Source: Mycobacterium sp. DL99 (lineage in GTDB: Bacteria; Actinomycetota; Actinomycetes; Mycobacteriales; Mycobacteriaceae). Taken from it: a stretch of DNA of 64,000 bases. Positions 1 to 7,590 of the stretch are shown here, piece after piece. The notes beneath the pieces were generated by a model that had not been told where the DNA came from, searched no databases, and saw only the letters and a list, made by a program, of their open reading frames with translations. Within the stretch, counting starts at the first letter, position 1; each line of letters opens with the position of its first letter. The position numbers and the translations under genes are program-made. The DNA is taken from contig NZ_SJOM01000007.1 in NCBI RefSeq assembly GCF_004762045.1, positions 4,379,609-4,443,608 of the forward strand, written 5' to 3'.

Positions 1-1
1 G

Positions 2-1450
2 AGCATCACCCGTCCACTGGGCCGCCCCATCGCGCACAGCTCCGTGCCGTTCCAGGTGAGCATGCAATCGGTGTCGATGACCGAGAACCTGCAGTTCCTG
101 CGGGAACGCATGGGCGACATGAATACGCTCACCGACGATCTCGGCCGGATGATCACGATCATGGAGAACATGCTGGGCCTGATGAACCGGATGACCGGCA
201 TCACCCACGAACTGACCGCCAGCATGAACGACATGCAGGCGAGTACCAACGAAATGCGGGATCACATGGCTGATTTCGACGATTTCATGCGGCCGATGCG
301 GAACTATCTGTACTGGGAACCGCACTGCTACGACATCCCGATGTGCCAATCCATGCGCTCGTTGTTCGACGGGCTCGACGGCATCGACACCATGACCGAA
401 ACTCTCTCGGATTCGGTGAAGAACATGAACGAGATGGATCAGCTGATGCCGCAGTTGGTGGCGCAGCTGCCACCGATGATCGCCATCTCGAAGTCCATGC
501 AGGGCACGATGAAAACGATGTTCAGCACGTTCAACGGGCTCGTCGACCAGATCGCCAAGATGACCGACACGGCGTCGGTGATGGGGCAGGCGTTCGACGA
601 CGCCCGCAACGACGACTCGTTCTATCTGCCACCCGAGGCGTTCGACAACCCGGACTTCAAGCGCGGGTTGGCGCTGATGGTGTCGCCGGACGGTCAGGCC
701 GCGCAGTTCATCATCACCCACGACGTGGATCCGGCTACCTCCGAGGGTATTTCGCATGTCGACCCGATCTTGAAGACGGCCCGGGAGGCGATCAAGACGA
801 CGCCGCTGGCCGACGCCAAGATCTATCTCGGCGGCACCGCGGCCACCTACAAGGACATCCAGGTGGGCGCCCAGTGGGACCTGCTGATCTCAGCCTGCGG
901 CGCGATCACGTTGATCTTCATCGTGATGCTGTTGATCACCCGCGCCCTGATCGCGTCGTTCGTCATCGTCGGCACCGTGATCCTGTCCCTGGCCGCATCG
1001 TTCGGCTTGTCGGTCCTGGTGTGGCAGTACCTGCTCGGGATCGATCTGCACTGGATGACATTGGCGTTCTCGGTCATCATCCTGCTGGCGGTCGGATCGG
1101 ACTACAACCTGCTGGTGGTCTCGCGGATGAAGGAAGAGATCGGCGCGGGCATCAATACCGGCATAATCCGGGCCATGGGCGCCACCGGCGGCGTGGTCAC
1201 CGCGGCCGGCCTGGTGTTCGCATTCACGATGGCGTCGATGGCCACGAGCGATCTGATTGCGATCGGGCAGGGCGGCACGACCATCGGCCTGGGCCTGTTG
1301 TTCGACACCCTCGTCGTTCGCTCGCTGATGACACCGACGATTGCCGCGATCCTCGGCCGCTGGTTCTGGTGGCCGCTGCCCGTGCGCCAGCGTCCAGCGC
1401 GTTTCCTCTCTGATCGGACAACACCGATACCGGTGGCGAGAATGTCGTGA
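2..1450 (+). CDS. MmpL family RND transporter, C-terminal part (5' end outside window)
   Basis: The frame is open from base 2, so the gene starts upstream; 482 residues are visible. The first part is a long Met- and Asn-rich helical periplasmic domain with two Cys about 8 residues apart (near residues 108 and 115 of the fragment), as in the coiled-coil extension of MmpL4/MmpL5-type proteins. The second part has the last membrane bundle, including the conserved Gly-Ser-Asp-Tyr of the proton-relay helix followed by Asn-Leu-Leu and Ser-Arg-Met-Lys. Family knowledge: MmpL4/5 with MmpS partners export mycobactin-type siderophores and drugs. Mycobactin acylation genes lie 1.3 kb away, which favours a siderophore-export role, but this is inference. 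A TetR gene follows 22 bases downstream on the same strand. Confidence 0.9.
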   Translation, partial: SITRPLGRPIAHSSVPFQVSMQSVSMTENLQFLRERMGDMNTLTDDLGRMITIMENMLGLMNRMTGITHELTASMNDMQASTNEMRDHMADFDDFMRPMRNYLYWEPHCYDIPMCQSMRSLFDGLDGIDTMTETLSDSVKNMNEMDQLMPQLVAQLPPMIAISKSMQGTMKTMFSTFNGLVDQIAKMTDTASVMGQAFDDARNDDSFYLPPEAFDNPDFKRGLALMVSPDGQAAQFIITHDVDPATSEGISHVDPILKTAREAIKTTPLADAKIYLGGTAATYKDIQVGAQWDLLISACGAITLIFIVMLLITRALIASFVIVGTVILSLAASFGLSVLVWQYLLGIDLHWMTLAFSVIILLAVGSDYNLLVVSRMKEEIGAGINTGIIRAMGATGGVVTAAGLVFAFTMASMATSDLIAIGQGGTTIGLGLLFDTLVVRSLMTPTIAAILGRWFWWPLPVRQRPARFLSDRTTPIPVARMS

Positions 1451-1472
1451 CCCGCGTCGATACCATCGACTC

Positions 1473-2039
1473 ATGAGCACAGGCGAGCTCTCGGCCACCC
1501 AGTCGCGCACCCGTGGTGCGATCATCGAGGCCGCCGCCGCAGTCCTAGCTGACGACCGGACCGCGACGTTGCCCGATATCGCGAAGGCGGCCGGGGTCGG
1601 CCGCACCACGGTGCACCGTTACTTTCCCGACCGGGAATGCCTGATCAACGCCACAATTATCGACTCGGTGCAGGTCCTGACCAACGCCGTGGCCGCTGCC
1701 GCGCCTGAGGACGGCTGCGCGATCGAGGCGATGCGGCGCGTCATCAACGCCATGATCTCGGTCGGTAACCGGCTCCTGTTTCTCTTCGACGACCCCACCG
1801 TTATTCGCGGCCTGCCACCCGAGGCGGTGCCCGACAACAGCTATCTCACCAATCTGATCGAACGCGGCCAGGCCGAAGGTGTGTTCGATCCGGAATCGAG
1901 CACACAATGGCTCGAACACGCGCTCTACGGTCTGGTCATGTGGGCCTGCCAGGACTCCAAGAACGGCCTCATGCCACAGCACGCGGCCGCCCCCGCCGTC
2001 ATCCGCACCTTCGAGCGCGGGGTGCGTACCCGCGATTGA
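1473..2039 (+). CDS. TetR family transcriptional regulator
   Basis: This 188-residue protein has the TetR-type N-terminal helix-turn-helix (about residues 20-60; the turn includes Asp-Ile-Ala-Lys-Ala-Ala-Gly-Val-Gly and the recognition helix ends in His-Arg-Tyr-Phe-Pro-Asp). The C-terminal ligand domain is not recognisable. The ATG at 1473 gives the usual start just ahead of the DNA-binding helices; an upstream in-frame extension would run into mmpL. It follows the mmpL gene by 22 bases in the same direction, so it probably regulates that transporter. Ligand and operator are unknown. Confidence 0.85.
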   Translation: MSTGELSATQSRTRGAIIEAAAAVLADDRTATLPDIAKAAGVGRTTVHRYFPDRECLINATIIDSVQVLTNAVAAAAPEDGCAIEAMRRVINAMISVGNRLLFLFDDPTVIRGLPPEAVPDNSYLTNLIERGQAEGVFDPESSTQWLEHALYGLVMWACQDSKNGLMPQHAAAPAVIRTFERGVRTRD

Positions 2040-2067
2040 GGTACGCATTCACCGTGCTCAAGCAGGC

Positions 2068-2715
2068 TCAGCGACGCCAGAACAGATGATGGGTGACCGC
2101 GCCGCCGGGGCTGGGTACGACGTCGTGGTGAAAACGGTCGTTCAACTCATCTGGTGATCCCCAGAGCCGAGTCCCGCTGCCCAACTCGACCGGCGACACC
2201 GCCACATGCAGGGTGTCGACCAGGTCGGCGTCCAGGAACTCCCGGATGGTGCTCGCTCCCCCGCCCAACCGCACATCCTTGCCCTGCGCCGCGGCCCGGG
2301 CCTGCTCCAGCGCGCTCGCCGGATCGGCGTTGATGAAGTGGAACGTGGTGTCGGACAGTGTGAACGACGGGCGCTCATGGTGGGTCAGGACGAAAACCGG
2401 GGTGTGGAACGGCGGCTCGTCACCCCACCAGCCTTGCCATTCGTGGTTTTCCCAGGCGCCACGGTAGGGACTGAACTTGTTACGGCCCATGATCTCGGCA
2501 CCGATGTTGTTGTGGAAATCTCGGGTGAGGTAGTCATCGAGGCCGCGACTCCCGCCGGGCTCCGTCCGGTTGGGCCAGCTTGCCGTCGCACCGGCCCAGG
2601 CGAACATCGTCCCGGGGTCGGCGTGGCCGAACGGGCGCTCGAAGCTCTGGTTCTCGCCGGCGCCGAATCCGTCGCCGGAGACATTGAAGTTCTGGACTTT
2701 GAGCAGCTGGGCCAC
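2068..2715 (-). CDS. Dihydrofolate reductase / RibD C-terminal family protein
   Basis: The 215-residue protein has the RibD_C/DHFR-like fold signatures: an N-terminal strand ending in Val-Ser-Gly-Asp-Gly, a central Met-Gly-Arg-Asn-Lys-Phe segment, and a Gly-Gly-Gly-Ala-Ser nucleotide loop followed by a Leu-Asp-Ala-Asp-Leu-Val-Asp helix. Family members are NADPH-dependent reductases of unknown substrate, often simply called dihydrofolate reductase family proteins; it is too divergent to be the housekeeping DHFR. It sits 79 bases downstream of mbtM on the same strand, where M. tuberculosis has mbtN; nothing in its sequence suggests a mycobactin role. Confidence 0.8.
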   Translation of the reverse strand: MAQLLKVQNFNVSGDGFGAGENQSFERPFGHADPGTMFAWAGATASWPNRTEPGGSRGLDDYLTRDFHNNIGAEIMGRNKFSPYRGAWENHEWQGWWGDEPPFHTPVFVLTHHERPSFTLSDTTFHFINADPASALEQARAAAQGKDVRLGGGASTIREFLDADLVDTLHVAVSPVELGSGTRLWGSPDELNDRFHHDVVPSPGGAVTHHLFWRR

Positions 2716-2794
2716 GTGTTCTCTCCCGATCGGTCAGCAATGGATGCTGTTTGGACTCGGGACGAGGGTAAAACTCATCGCGCCGACCTGACGG

Positions 2795-4360
2795 CTACCG
2801 CGCCGACTCCAGTTGGCGACGGACCTCGAGGCGCCGGAGTTTCCCTGACGACGTGCGTGGCAGCGATCCCGGCGACATGAGCACGACGTCGGCAGGCGTG
2901 ACACCGCACACCGACACGACCCGCCGGATCACGGCGCTGCGAGTGGTGTCCTGCTCGGTCCCGATGAACTCCGCTGCCACCAGCAGTCGCGATTGCGCGG
3001 CGCCGGATGCCGTACCGACCGCGACGACGGCCCCCTCTCGGACGCCGTCCACCTCGCCGACAACCTGCTCGATCTCGGTGGGGAAAATGTTGCGTCCGGC
3101 GATCGTGATCATCTCTTTCGAGCGCCCGCAGATCACCAGCGCGTCGTCGACCAAGTAGCCGATGTCGCCCGTCGGGAACCACGTGCCGTTGCTGCCCGCG
3201 TCGGCGGGTGCGTCCCCCAGGTACGACGTCATCATCGACGAGCCGCGGATCTCGACTTCGCCGGCCGTACCGGATTCGTCATGCGCAGAAGGGACGATGC
3301 GAATCTCCATGCCCGGCACCGGACGACCCAGCAGCGCGTAGCGGCGGGCGGTGTCCGCAGCGTCCGGGATGTCGATGCGCAGGCCTTCCCCGGGTGCGGG
3401 GATCGTCACCGCGCACGTCGACTCGGCCATCCCGTAGGCGGGCGCCATCGCTGCAGCATCGAAACCGAACCTGCTCATTCCGACGGCGAACCGATCGACA
3501 CCGGCACAGTCGACGGGCTCTCCCCCGTTGATCGCGATCCGCAGCGCGCCCAGATCGACGTCGGATACGCGATTGGCGAATCGTCCGAGCACCGAGTAGC
3601 CGAAATTCGGCCCGGCGGTGAGGGTGGCGCCGGATTCGGAGAGCCAATCGGCCCACCGCAGTGGCGCGGCCGAGAACGCGCCCGTCGGCGCCAGCCACAA
3701 TGACCCGCCCGACATCGTCGATGTCAACACCATCGCCAGGCCCATGTCGTGGTAGATCGGCAACCACGAACACCCGACATCGTTGTGGCCCAGGGACAAT
3801 CGCCGGGTGACCGCCAGAATGTTGTTCAGCACGGCCTCCGGTGCCAGCACCGCGGTGCGCGGAGTACCGGTGGATCCGGCCGTTCCCTGCAGGATGGCCA
3901 CGTCAGCATGGTCAGGGTACTGCAGGTTCCTGGACGTGGATGTGCGTACCGCATCGGCGATGTCGCACACCGCCAGCGGGGAGCCCGCATCCCGGAGCAA
4001 CTGCAGGGTGGCGCCGTAGCTGAATACGGTGGTCACGCCGATGTTACTGAATCGGGACAGCGTCGCGTGCGCCCACTCCGACGGTTCGGCGCCGCGCTGG
4101 GGACGCGGAAGGATAGACACCCCGGCACCCGCCAGCCATGAACCCTGAATGGCGGCAATCAATTCCACCGTCGGTTCGCCCACCAGTCCCACCGCACCGG
4201 GTTGGTCCCGGCCCAGCAGGTAGGCCGCAATGCTCTCGGCGATTCCGTGCACCTCGGGCCACGGACGCCGCTGCCAGGTATCGGTCTCGCGATCCAGGAC
4301 CACCAGGTCGTGCGGTGAGCCGACCATTGCCTCCCGCAAGGCTCCTGCGAGCGGGTTCAC
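2795..4360 (-). CDS. mbtM: Mycobactin fatty acyl-AMP ligase
   Basis: This 521-residue ANL-superfamily enzyme has the phosphate-binding loop at residues 158-168 (Gly-Thr-Ala-Gly-Ser-Thr-Gly), the hinge-region Gly-Arg-Ser-Lys-Glu-Met-Ile near 425 and the catalytic Lys in Ser-Ser-Gly-Lys near 505. It is expected to activate a long-chain fatty acid as acyl-AMP and load it on the MbtL carrier for N-acylation of the mycobactin lysine (FadD33 type). The GTG start overlaps the mbtL stop by four bases (GTGA), which means tight translational coupling. Family assignment rests mainly on the mbtK-mbtL-mbtM order. Confidence 0.85.
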   Translation of the reverse strand: MNPLAGALREAMVGSPHDLVVLDRETDTWQRRPWPEVHGIAESIAAYLLGRDQPGAVGLVGEPTVELIAAIQGSWLAGAGVSILPRPQRGAEPSEWAHATLSRFSNIGVTTVFSYGATLQLLRDAGSPLAVCDIADAVRTSTSRNLQYPDHADVAILQGTAGSTGTPRTAVLAPEAVLNNILAVTRRLSLGHNDVGCSWLPIYHDMGLAMVLTSTMSGGSLWLAPTGAFSAAPLRWADWLSESGATLTAGPNFGYSVLGRFANRVSDVDLGALRIAINGGEPVDCAGVDRFAVGMSRFGFDAAAMAPAYGMAESTCAVTIPAPGEGLRIDIPDAADTARRYALLGRPVPGMEIRIVPSAHDESGTAGEVEIRGSSMMTSYLGDAPADAGSNGTWFPTGDIGYLVDDALVICGRSKEMITIAGRNIFPTEIEQVVGEVDGVREGAVVAVGTASGAAQSRLLVAAEFIGTEQDTTRSAVIRRVVSVCGVTPADVVLMSPGSLPRTSSGKLRRLEVRRQLESAR

Positions 4361-4620
4361 GCTGCGCTCCCGCGGTCGATCACCGACTGCAGATCGCCGA
4401 CGGTCCGGCAGGTGATGAGGTCTTCCTCGCTGAGCTGCACACCGAACTTCTCCTCGATGGTCACCAGGCCCACCGCGAACGACACCGAGTCCATCCCGAG
4501 GTCATCGACGAGACGTGTACTGGCACTGAGTGATTTACATGGGAGTTCGAGATCGTCACGCAGGACGGAGACCAGCCCGTCGGTCACAACGGGCGATGTC
4601 GATGAATTGGTATCGGTCAT
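4357..4620 (-). CDS. mbtL: Mycobactin acyl carrier protein
   Basis: The 87-residue protein is a carrier of the PP-binding family. The phosphopantetheine attachment serine is Ser45 in Gly-Met-Asp-Ser-Val-Ser-Phe, followed by a helix rich in Val and Glu as expected. MbtL carries the activated (alpha,beta-unsaturated in M. tuberculosis) acyl chain between MbtM and MbtK. Its stop overlaps the mbtM start. A half-site resembling the IdeR box lies 30 bases upstream but is too poor to call. Confidence 0.88.
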   Translation of the reverse strand: MTDTNSSTSPVVTDGLVSVLRDDLELPCKSLSASTRLVDDLGMDSVSFAVGLVTIEEKFGVQLSEEDLITCRTVGDLQSVIDRGSAA

Positions 4621-4727
4621 ATGTGAGTATCCGGCTGGCCGATGAGACCAAGCCTCACCTTTCGTTTCCGTTACGGATCAATTGATTTGGAACCGACTGT
4701 CGGGCAGCCGGATTGAACAGTCTGGTG

Positions 4728-5441
4728 TCAAGCCATCCATTTCCGGGCGGTGTCCCGGTCGAGTTGGTAGAGCGCCATCCTGCGGTTGGACATCTCGTGC
4801 TCGCCGAGGAACCGGCACCCGGCGAACTCACACAACCCCCGAACCGTTGCGTTGCGGTGATCCGGGTCGAACATGATCCGCTCACAGTCGGGATCGGCGG
4901 CCAGGACGCTTGCGACGATTTTGGGCAGCAGCATCGGGCCGAGCCCCCGGTTGACCAATTCCTCGTCGGCAATCGCGCCGTGCAGCCCCAGATCGTGCGG
5001 CTCACTGTCGTAGCGATCGGCGATGGAATCTTTGGCGGCACGGTAGATTTCGAGGTAGCCACGGTCCACCCCGCCGATGTTCAGGATGAGCGGTAGTGAA
5101 TAATCGCCCTCGACCTGCGCTTTCAGATGATTCCGCCAGCGCTCGATCGGCCAGTCATATTCCCAGGTCTCGGCCAGGTGCGGCCGATTCATCCACTCGG
5201 CGATCAGGGTCGCGTCATCATCGGTGGCGACCCGAATCGCGCTCGGCCGCAACAATTGCGGAACTGGAGGAGCCGGGGTGCGCCGTACAGCGTCGGAAAC
5301 GTTCTTGAGTTCTCGAGGAAGCACGGGCCCATCCGGCGGATATCCAGCGGGCCGCATCGGAGATTCGGCCGTGGAGCCGCGCCGCATTCGAGAATGCACA
5401 TCACCAGTTGCGCTGTGCTGCAGCACTTCATCACACGTCAA
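4728..5441 (-). CDS. mbtK: Mycobactin lysine N-acyltransferase
   Basis: The C-terminal 180 residues form a GNAT domain of the MbtK/IucB type, with the conserved Trp-Met-Asn-Arg-Pro-His segment, the acyl-CoA/ACP-binding Asn-Arg-Gly-Leu-Gly-Pro-Met loop and the Phe-Asp-Pro-Asp-His-Arg-Asn motif typical of MbtK. The enzyme transfers the long acyl chain from MbtL to the N6-lysine of mycobactin. The start is uncertain: the longest frame begins with TTG at 5441 (237 residues), but ATGs at 5387 and 5357 give a length nearer the usual 210 and no candidate has a clear ribosome site. It lies upstream of mbtL in the same direction; in M. tuberculosis mbtK is instead convergent to mbtL-M-N. Confidence 0.85.
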   Translation of the reverse strand: MTCDEVLQHSATGDVHSRMRRGSTAESPMRPAGYPPDGPVLPRELKNVSDAVRRTPAPPVPQLLRPSAIRVATDDDATLIAEWMNRPHLAETWEYDWPIERWRNHLKAQVEGDYSLPLILNIGGVDRGYLEIYRAAKDSIADRYDSEPHDLGLHGAIADEELVNRGLGPMLLPKIVASVLAADPDCERIMFDPDHRNATVRGLCEFAGCRFLGEHEMSNRRMALYQLDRDTARKWMA

Positions 5442-5527
5442 ATGCCCATCCCCCTGCCTCCGGCGCTGATCGGGGGCGCCACATACGTGTGCGCGCCACG
5501 CCCAGACCCGCAGCCTCCTTAGACCAG

Positions 5528-5546
5528 CGAGGTGAGACTAACCAAA
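5528..5546. promoter_or_regulatory. IdeR (iron) box candidate upstream of mbtK
   Basis: The 19 bases match 14 of 19 positions of the mycobacterial IdeR consensus (core AGGT-AG-CTAACC-AA). It lies 82 bases upstream of the longest mbtK start and no other start codon is nearby, so it would confer iron repression on mbtK-mbtL-mbtM. The match was made by eye against the remembered consensus. Confidence 0.6.
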
Positions 5547-5837
5547 ACTTCTCCGGCGGTGGGGCGTCCCTTTGAGCGCGTGCGCCGGCCCTCGATCGGG
5601 CTTGCAGTCACCGTCAATTTTTCGAAGCGAACTTTAAACATGCTGAACAACAGGCTTTTCCAGATAATCAGCAACGGTGACGCACTGGCCGGCCAGGCGC
5701 CGGCCCTCGACCTTGGCACCGAGAGCCGCCATGCTGCTGGTGGGCGCTGCCGGCGAACGCCACGGCGGAGAACATCGGCAGGTTGTGGTCGACTTTCTCC
5801 ACCAGCACAGCATCTCAGCCAATTCCAGGCTGTGCGG
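5547..5837. other. Non-coding stretch, possible gene remnant
   Basis: No gene could be supported between the IdeR-box candidate and the folP-like stop. On the minus strand short open stretches in two frames look protein-like (one near 5640-5740 ends with Leu-Ala-Gly-Gln then Asp-Tyr-Leu-Glu-Lys-Pro), with a frame change near 5745. This could be a decayed gene end, but I do not recognise the family. Confidence 0.3.
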
Positions 5838-6623
5838 TCAGCCCCAGATCGCCTGCAACATTGCGATGGTGTCCAACGTCTCGACGACATCATGAACTCG
5901 GATGACATCGACACCCGCCGACCACGCGGGCGCGACAACGGCCAGCGATCCCGCCAGGCGTCCGGCCACTGCGCGTCCAGTGACGTTGCCGACGAATGAT
6001 TTTCGGCTCGCCCCGAGCAGCACCGGAAACCCGTGACTGCAGAGCTCCGGAAGCCGGCGCAGCAACTCGAGGTTGTGCCGAGGCGATTTGCCGAATCCGA
6101 TGCCTGGATCGATCCACACCGGAGCGGCGCCGCCGGCGGCGGCCGTCTGCGCGACGCCGGTGACGGAACATGTCACCTCGCCGACCACATCCTCGTACTC
6201 CGGGAATCCGCTCGCGAGGACGGGAACTGTGTGGGCGTGCATGCTCACGTACCCGACACCGAGCCGACCCGCAACATCGTAGAGCTTGCCCGAGACGTCA
6301 TTGATGATGCCGGCACCGGCCAGTACCGCCTCTTCGGCCAGCTCTCGATTGCGCGTGTCCACGGACACCGTGCCCAGCTGGGCAAGTGCAGCGACGACCG
6401 GAAGCACGCGGTTGCGCTCTTCGTTGATCGACACTGGTGTGGCCCCCGGGCGAGTGGATTCCCCACCCACGTCCACCGCCCACGCCCCGGCTTCGAACAT
6501 CCTTCGCCCCGCGGCGATCGCCAATGCGGTGACATCGAATCTGCTGTCGACCCAGAAGGAGTCGGGAGTGGCGTTCAGGACCCCCATCACTTTCATCTGG
6601 CCGGGTTTGGACCGTGCGTTCAT
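5838..6623 (-). CDS. Dihydropteroate synthase-like protein
   Basis: The 261-residue TIM barrel shows the pterin-binding family motifs in order: Gly-Val-Leu-Asn-Ala-Thr-Pro-Asp-Ser-Phe near the N-terminus, Asp-Val-Gly-Gly-Glu-Ser-Thr-Arg-Pro-Gly, Ile-Asn-Asp-Val-Ser-Gly, Asp-Pro-Gly-Ile-Gly-Phe-Gly-Lys, Gly-Ala-Ser-Arg-Lys-Ser and Arg-Val-His-Asp-Val at the end. A true enzyme would join 6-hydroxymethyl-dihydropterin pyrophosphate and p-aminobenzoate. Loop 1 is unusual: after Asp-Ser-Phe it reads Trp-Val-Asp instead of the common Ser-Asp-Gly-Gly. The ATG at 6623 overlaps the upstream reductase stop by 0 bases (gap 10) and avoids a long overlap of the alternative 6707 start. It is the third gene after pyc and a folate reductase. 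Confidence 0.8.
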   Translation of the reverse strand: MNARSKPGQMKVMGVLNATPDSFWVDSRFDVTALAIAAGRRMFEAGAWAVDVGGESTRPGATPVSINEERNRVLPVVAALAQLGTVSVDTRNRELAEEAVLAGAGIINDVSGKLYDVAGRLGVGYVSMHAHTVPVLASGFPEYEDVVGEVTCSVTGVAQTAAAGGAAPVWIDPGIGFGKSPRHNLELLRRLPELCSHGFPVLLGASRKSFVGNVTGRAVAGRLAGSLAVVAPAWSAGVDVIRVHDVVETLDTIAMLQAIWG

Positions 6624-6633
6624 CGCGGTCCGA

Positions 6634-7530
6634 TCAGGACGCCTGTTTCGGTGACCAGTACGCCAGCATCTCGACGAATGCCTCGAACGCCGGCCGGGAG
6701 GCGCCATAGGGCGCTTCGAAATGCAGGCTCAGCGGAAACCCCAGGTCGGCCACCCCGTCGATCACCCTCTTGTAGAGATCAACCAATTGCCGCCGTTTCA
6801 CGGCGGGCTCACCAGCGGCCAGGGATCTGACGAATGCCTGCTCCTGTGCAACAACGTCATTGCCGGGGTCCTGGATCAGCCAATCGATGAGGCCGACCCT
6901 GTTCTCCATCTTCGGCACGAAACCGAACGACAGCAGAACCTCTGGCCTGTGGTCGCTCTCCAGGGCGAACTGCTGCAGAAACCCGACCACCGCATCCGAG
7001 TACAGCAGCTGCGTCATGGCGAACGTGGCGCCCTTGTCGCATTTGAAGGTGAAGCGACTGTGCTCGGCATCGCGGGTCGGGATCAGGATCACCCCGCGGT
7101 TCTCGACGAGACCGTCGAATTTGGACAACGCGTCAGCCGGTGCGACGCCGTCACCTTCGCCGTCGCTCATCGTGCGCGGCACACCGACGAAGATCACGCC
7201 GTCGAAACCCGCCGCGCTCAAATCGGTCAGCCGATCGCGCAGCACCGCTTCTTCGGAGAACGACGTGACCTGCGTGCACAAGCCACGCACGCCCGGAAGC
7301 TCGGTTCGGATAGCCCGCCAGTAGTCGAGGACGTCCATCTTGGGCTTCATCTCTATCGGGCGGTCACCATCCTCGGCGATCATCGCCGGGATCATGACGT
7401 GGCCGAGCCGTCCTGCTACACCGCATTCCGTGGCCAGCCGCGCCACCTTCTGCGCTTCCTCCACCGCGTAACCTGCTCCGCGATCGACATTGGGCGGGAC
7501 CAACTCAAGCGCGACGGTGTTCAGGGACAC
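6634..7530 (-). CDS. Mycobacterial-type methylenetetrahydrofolate reductase
   Basis: The 298-residue protein begins Ser-Leu-Asn-Thr-Val-Ala-Leu-Glu-Leu-Val-Pro-Pro and contains Glu-Met-Lys-Pro-Lys-Met-Asp-Val-Leu-Asp, as in the M. tuberculosis Rv2172c group rather than classic MetF. Related M. smegmatis enzymes are known as NADH-oxidising reductases that lack flavin. The reaction would turn 5,10-methylene- into 5-methyl-tetrahydrofolate for methionine synthesis (metE is 26 kb away). I chose the GTG at 7530 because GGAGG stands five bases before it; the frame is open back to 7569. It lies between pyc and the dihydropteroate synthase-like gene. Confidence 0.78.
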   Translation of the reverse strand: MSLNTVALELVPPNVDRGAGYAVEEAQKVARLATECGVAGRLGHVMIPAMIAEDGDRPIEMKPKMDVLDYWRAIRTELPGVRGLCTQVTSFSEEAVLRDRLTDLSAAGFDGVIFVGVPRTMSDGEGDGVAPADALSKFDGLVENRGVILIPTRDAEHSRFTFKCDKGATFAMTQLLYSDAVVGFLQQFALESDHRPEVLLSFGFVPKMENRVGLIDWLIQDPGNDVVAQEQAFVRSLAAGEPAVKRRQLVDLYKRVIDGVADLGFPLSLHFEAPYGASRPAFEAFVEMLAYWSPKQAS

Positions 7531-7590
7531 GAATACCTCCAATTGCGGCTGCAGATTCTCCGGCCGCACAGGGCCGAATTGGTCAGCGCA

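Noticed and set aside
4651..4660. AGGTGAGGCT half-site before mbtL resembling an IdeR box
   Set aside because: Only one half matches; the full 19-base site scores about 9 of 19.
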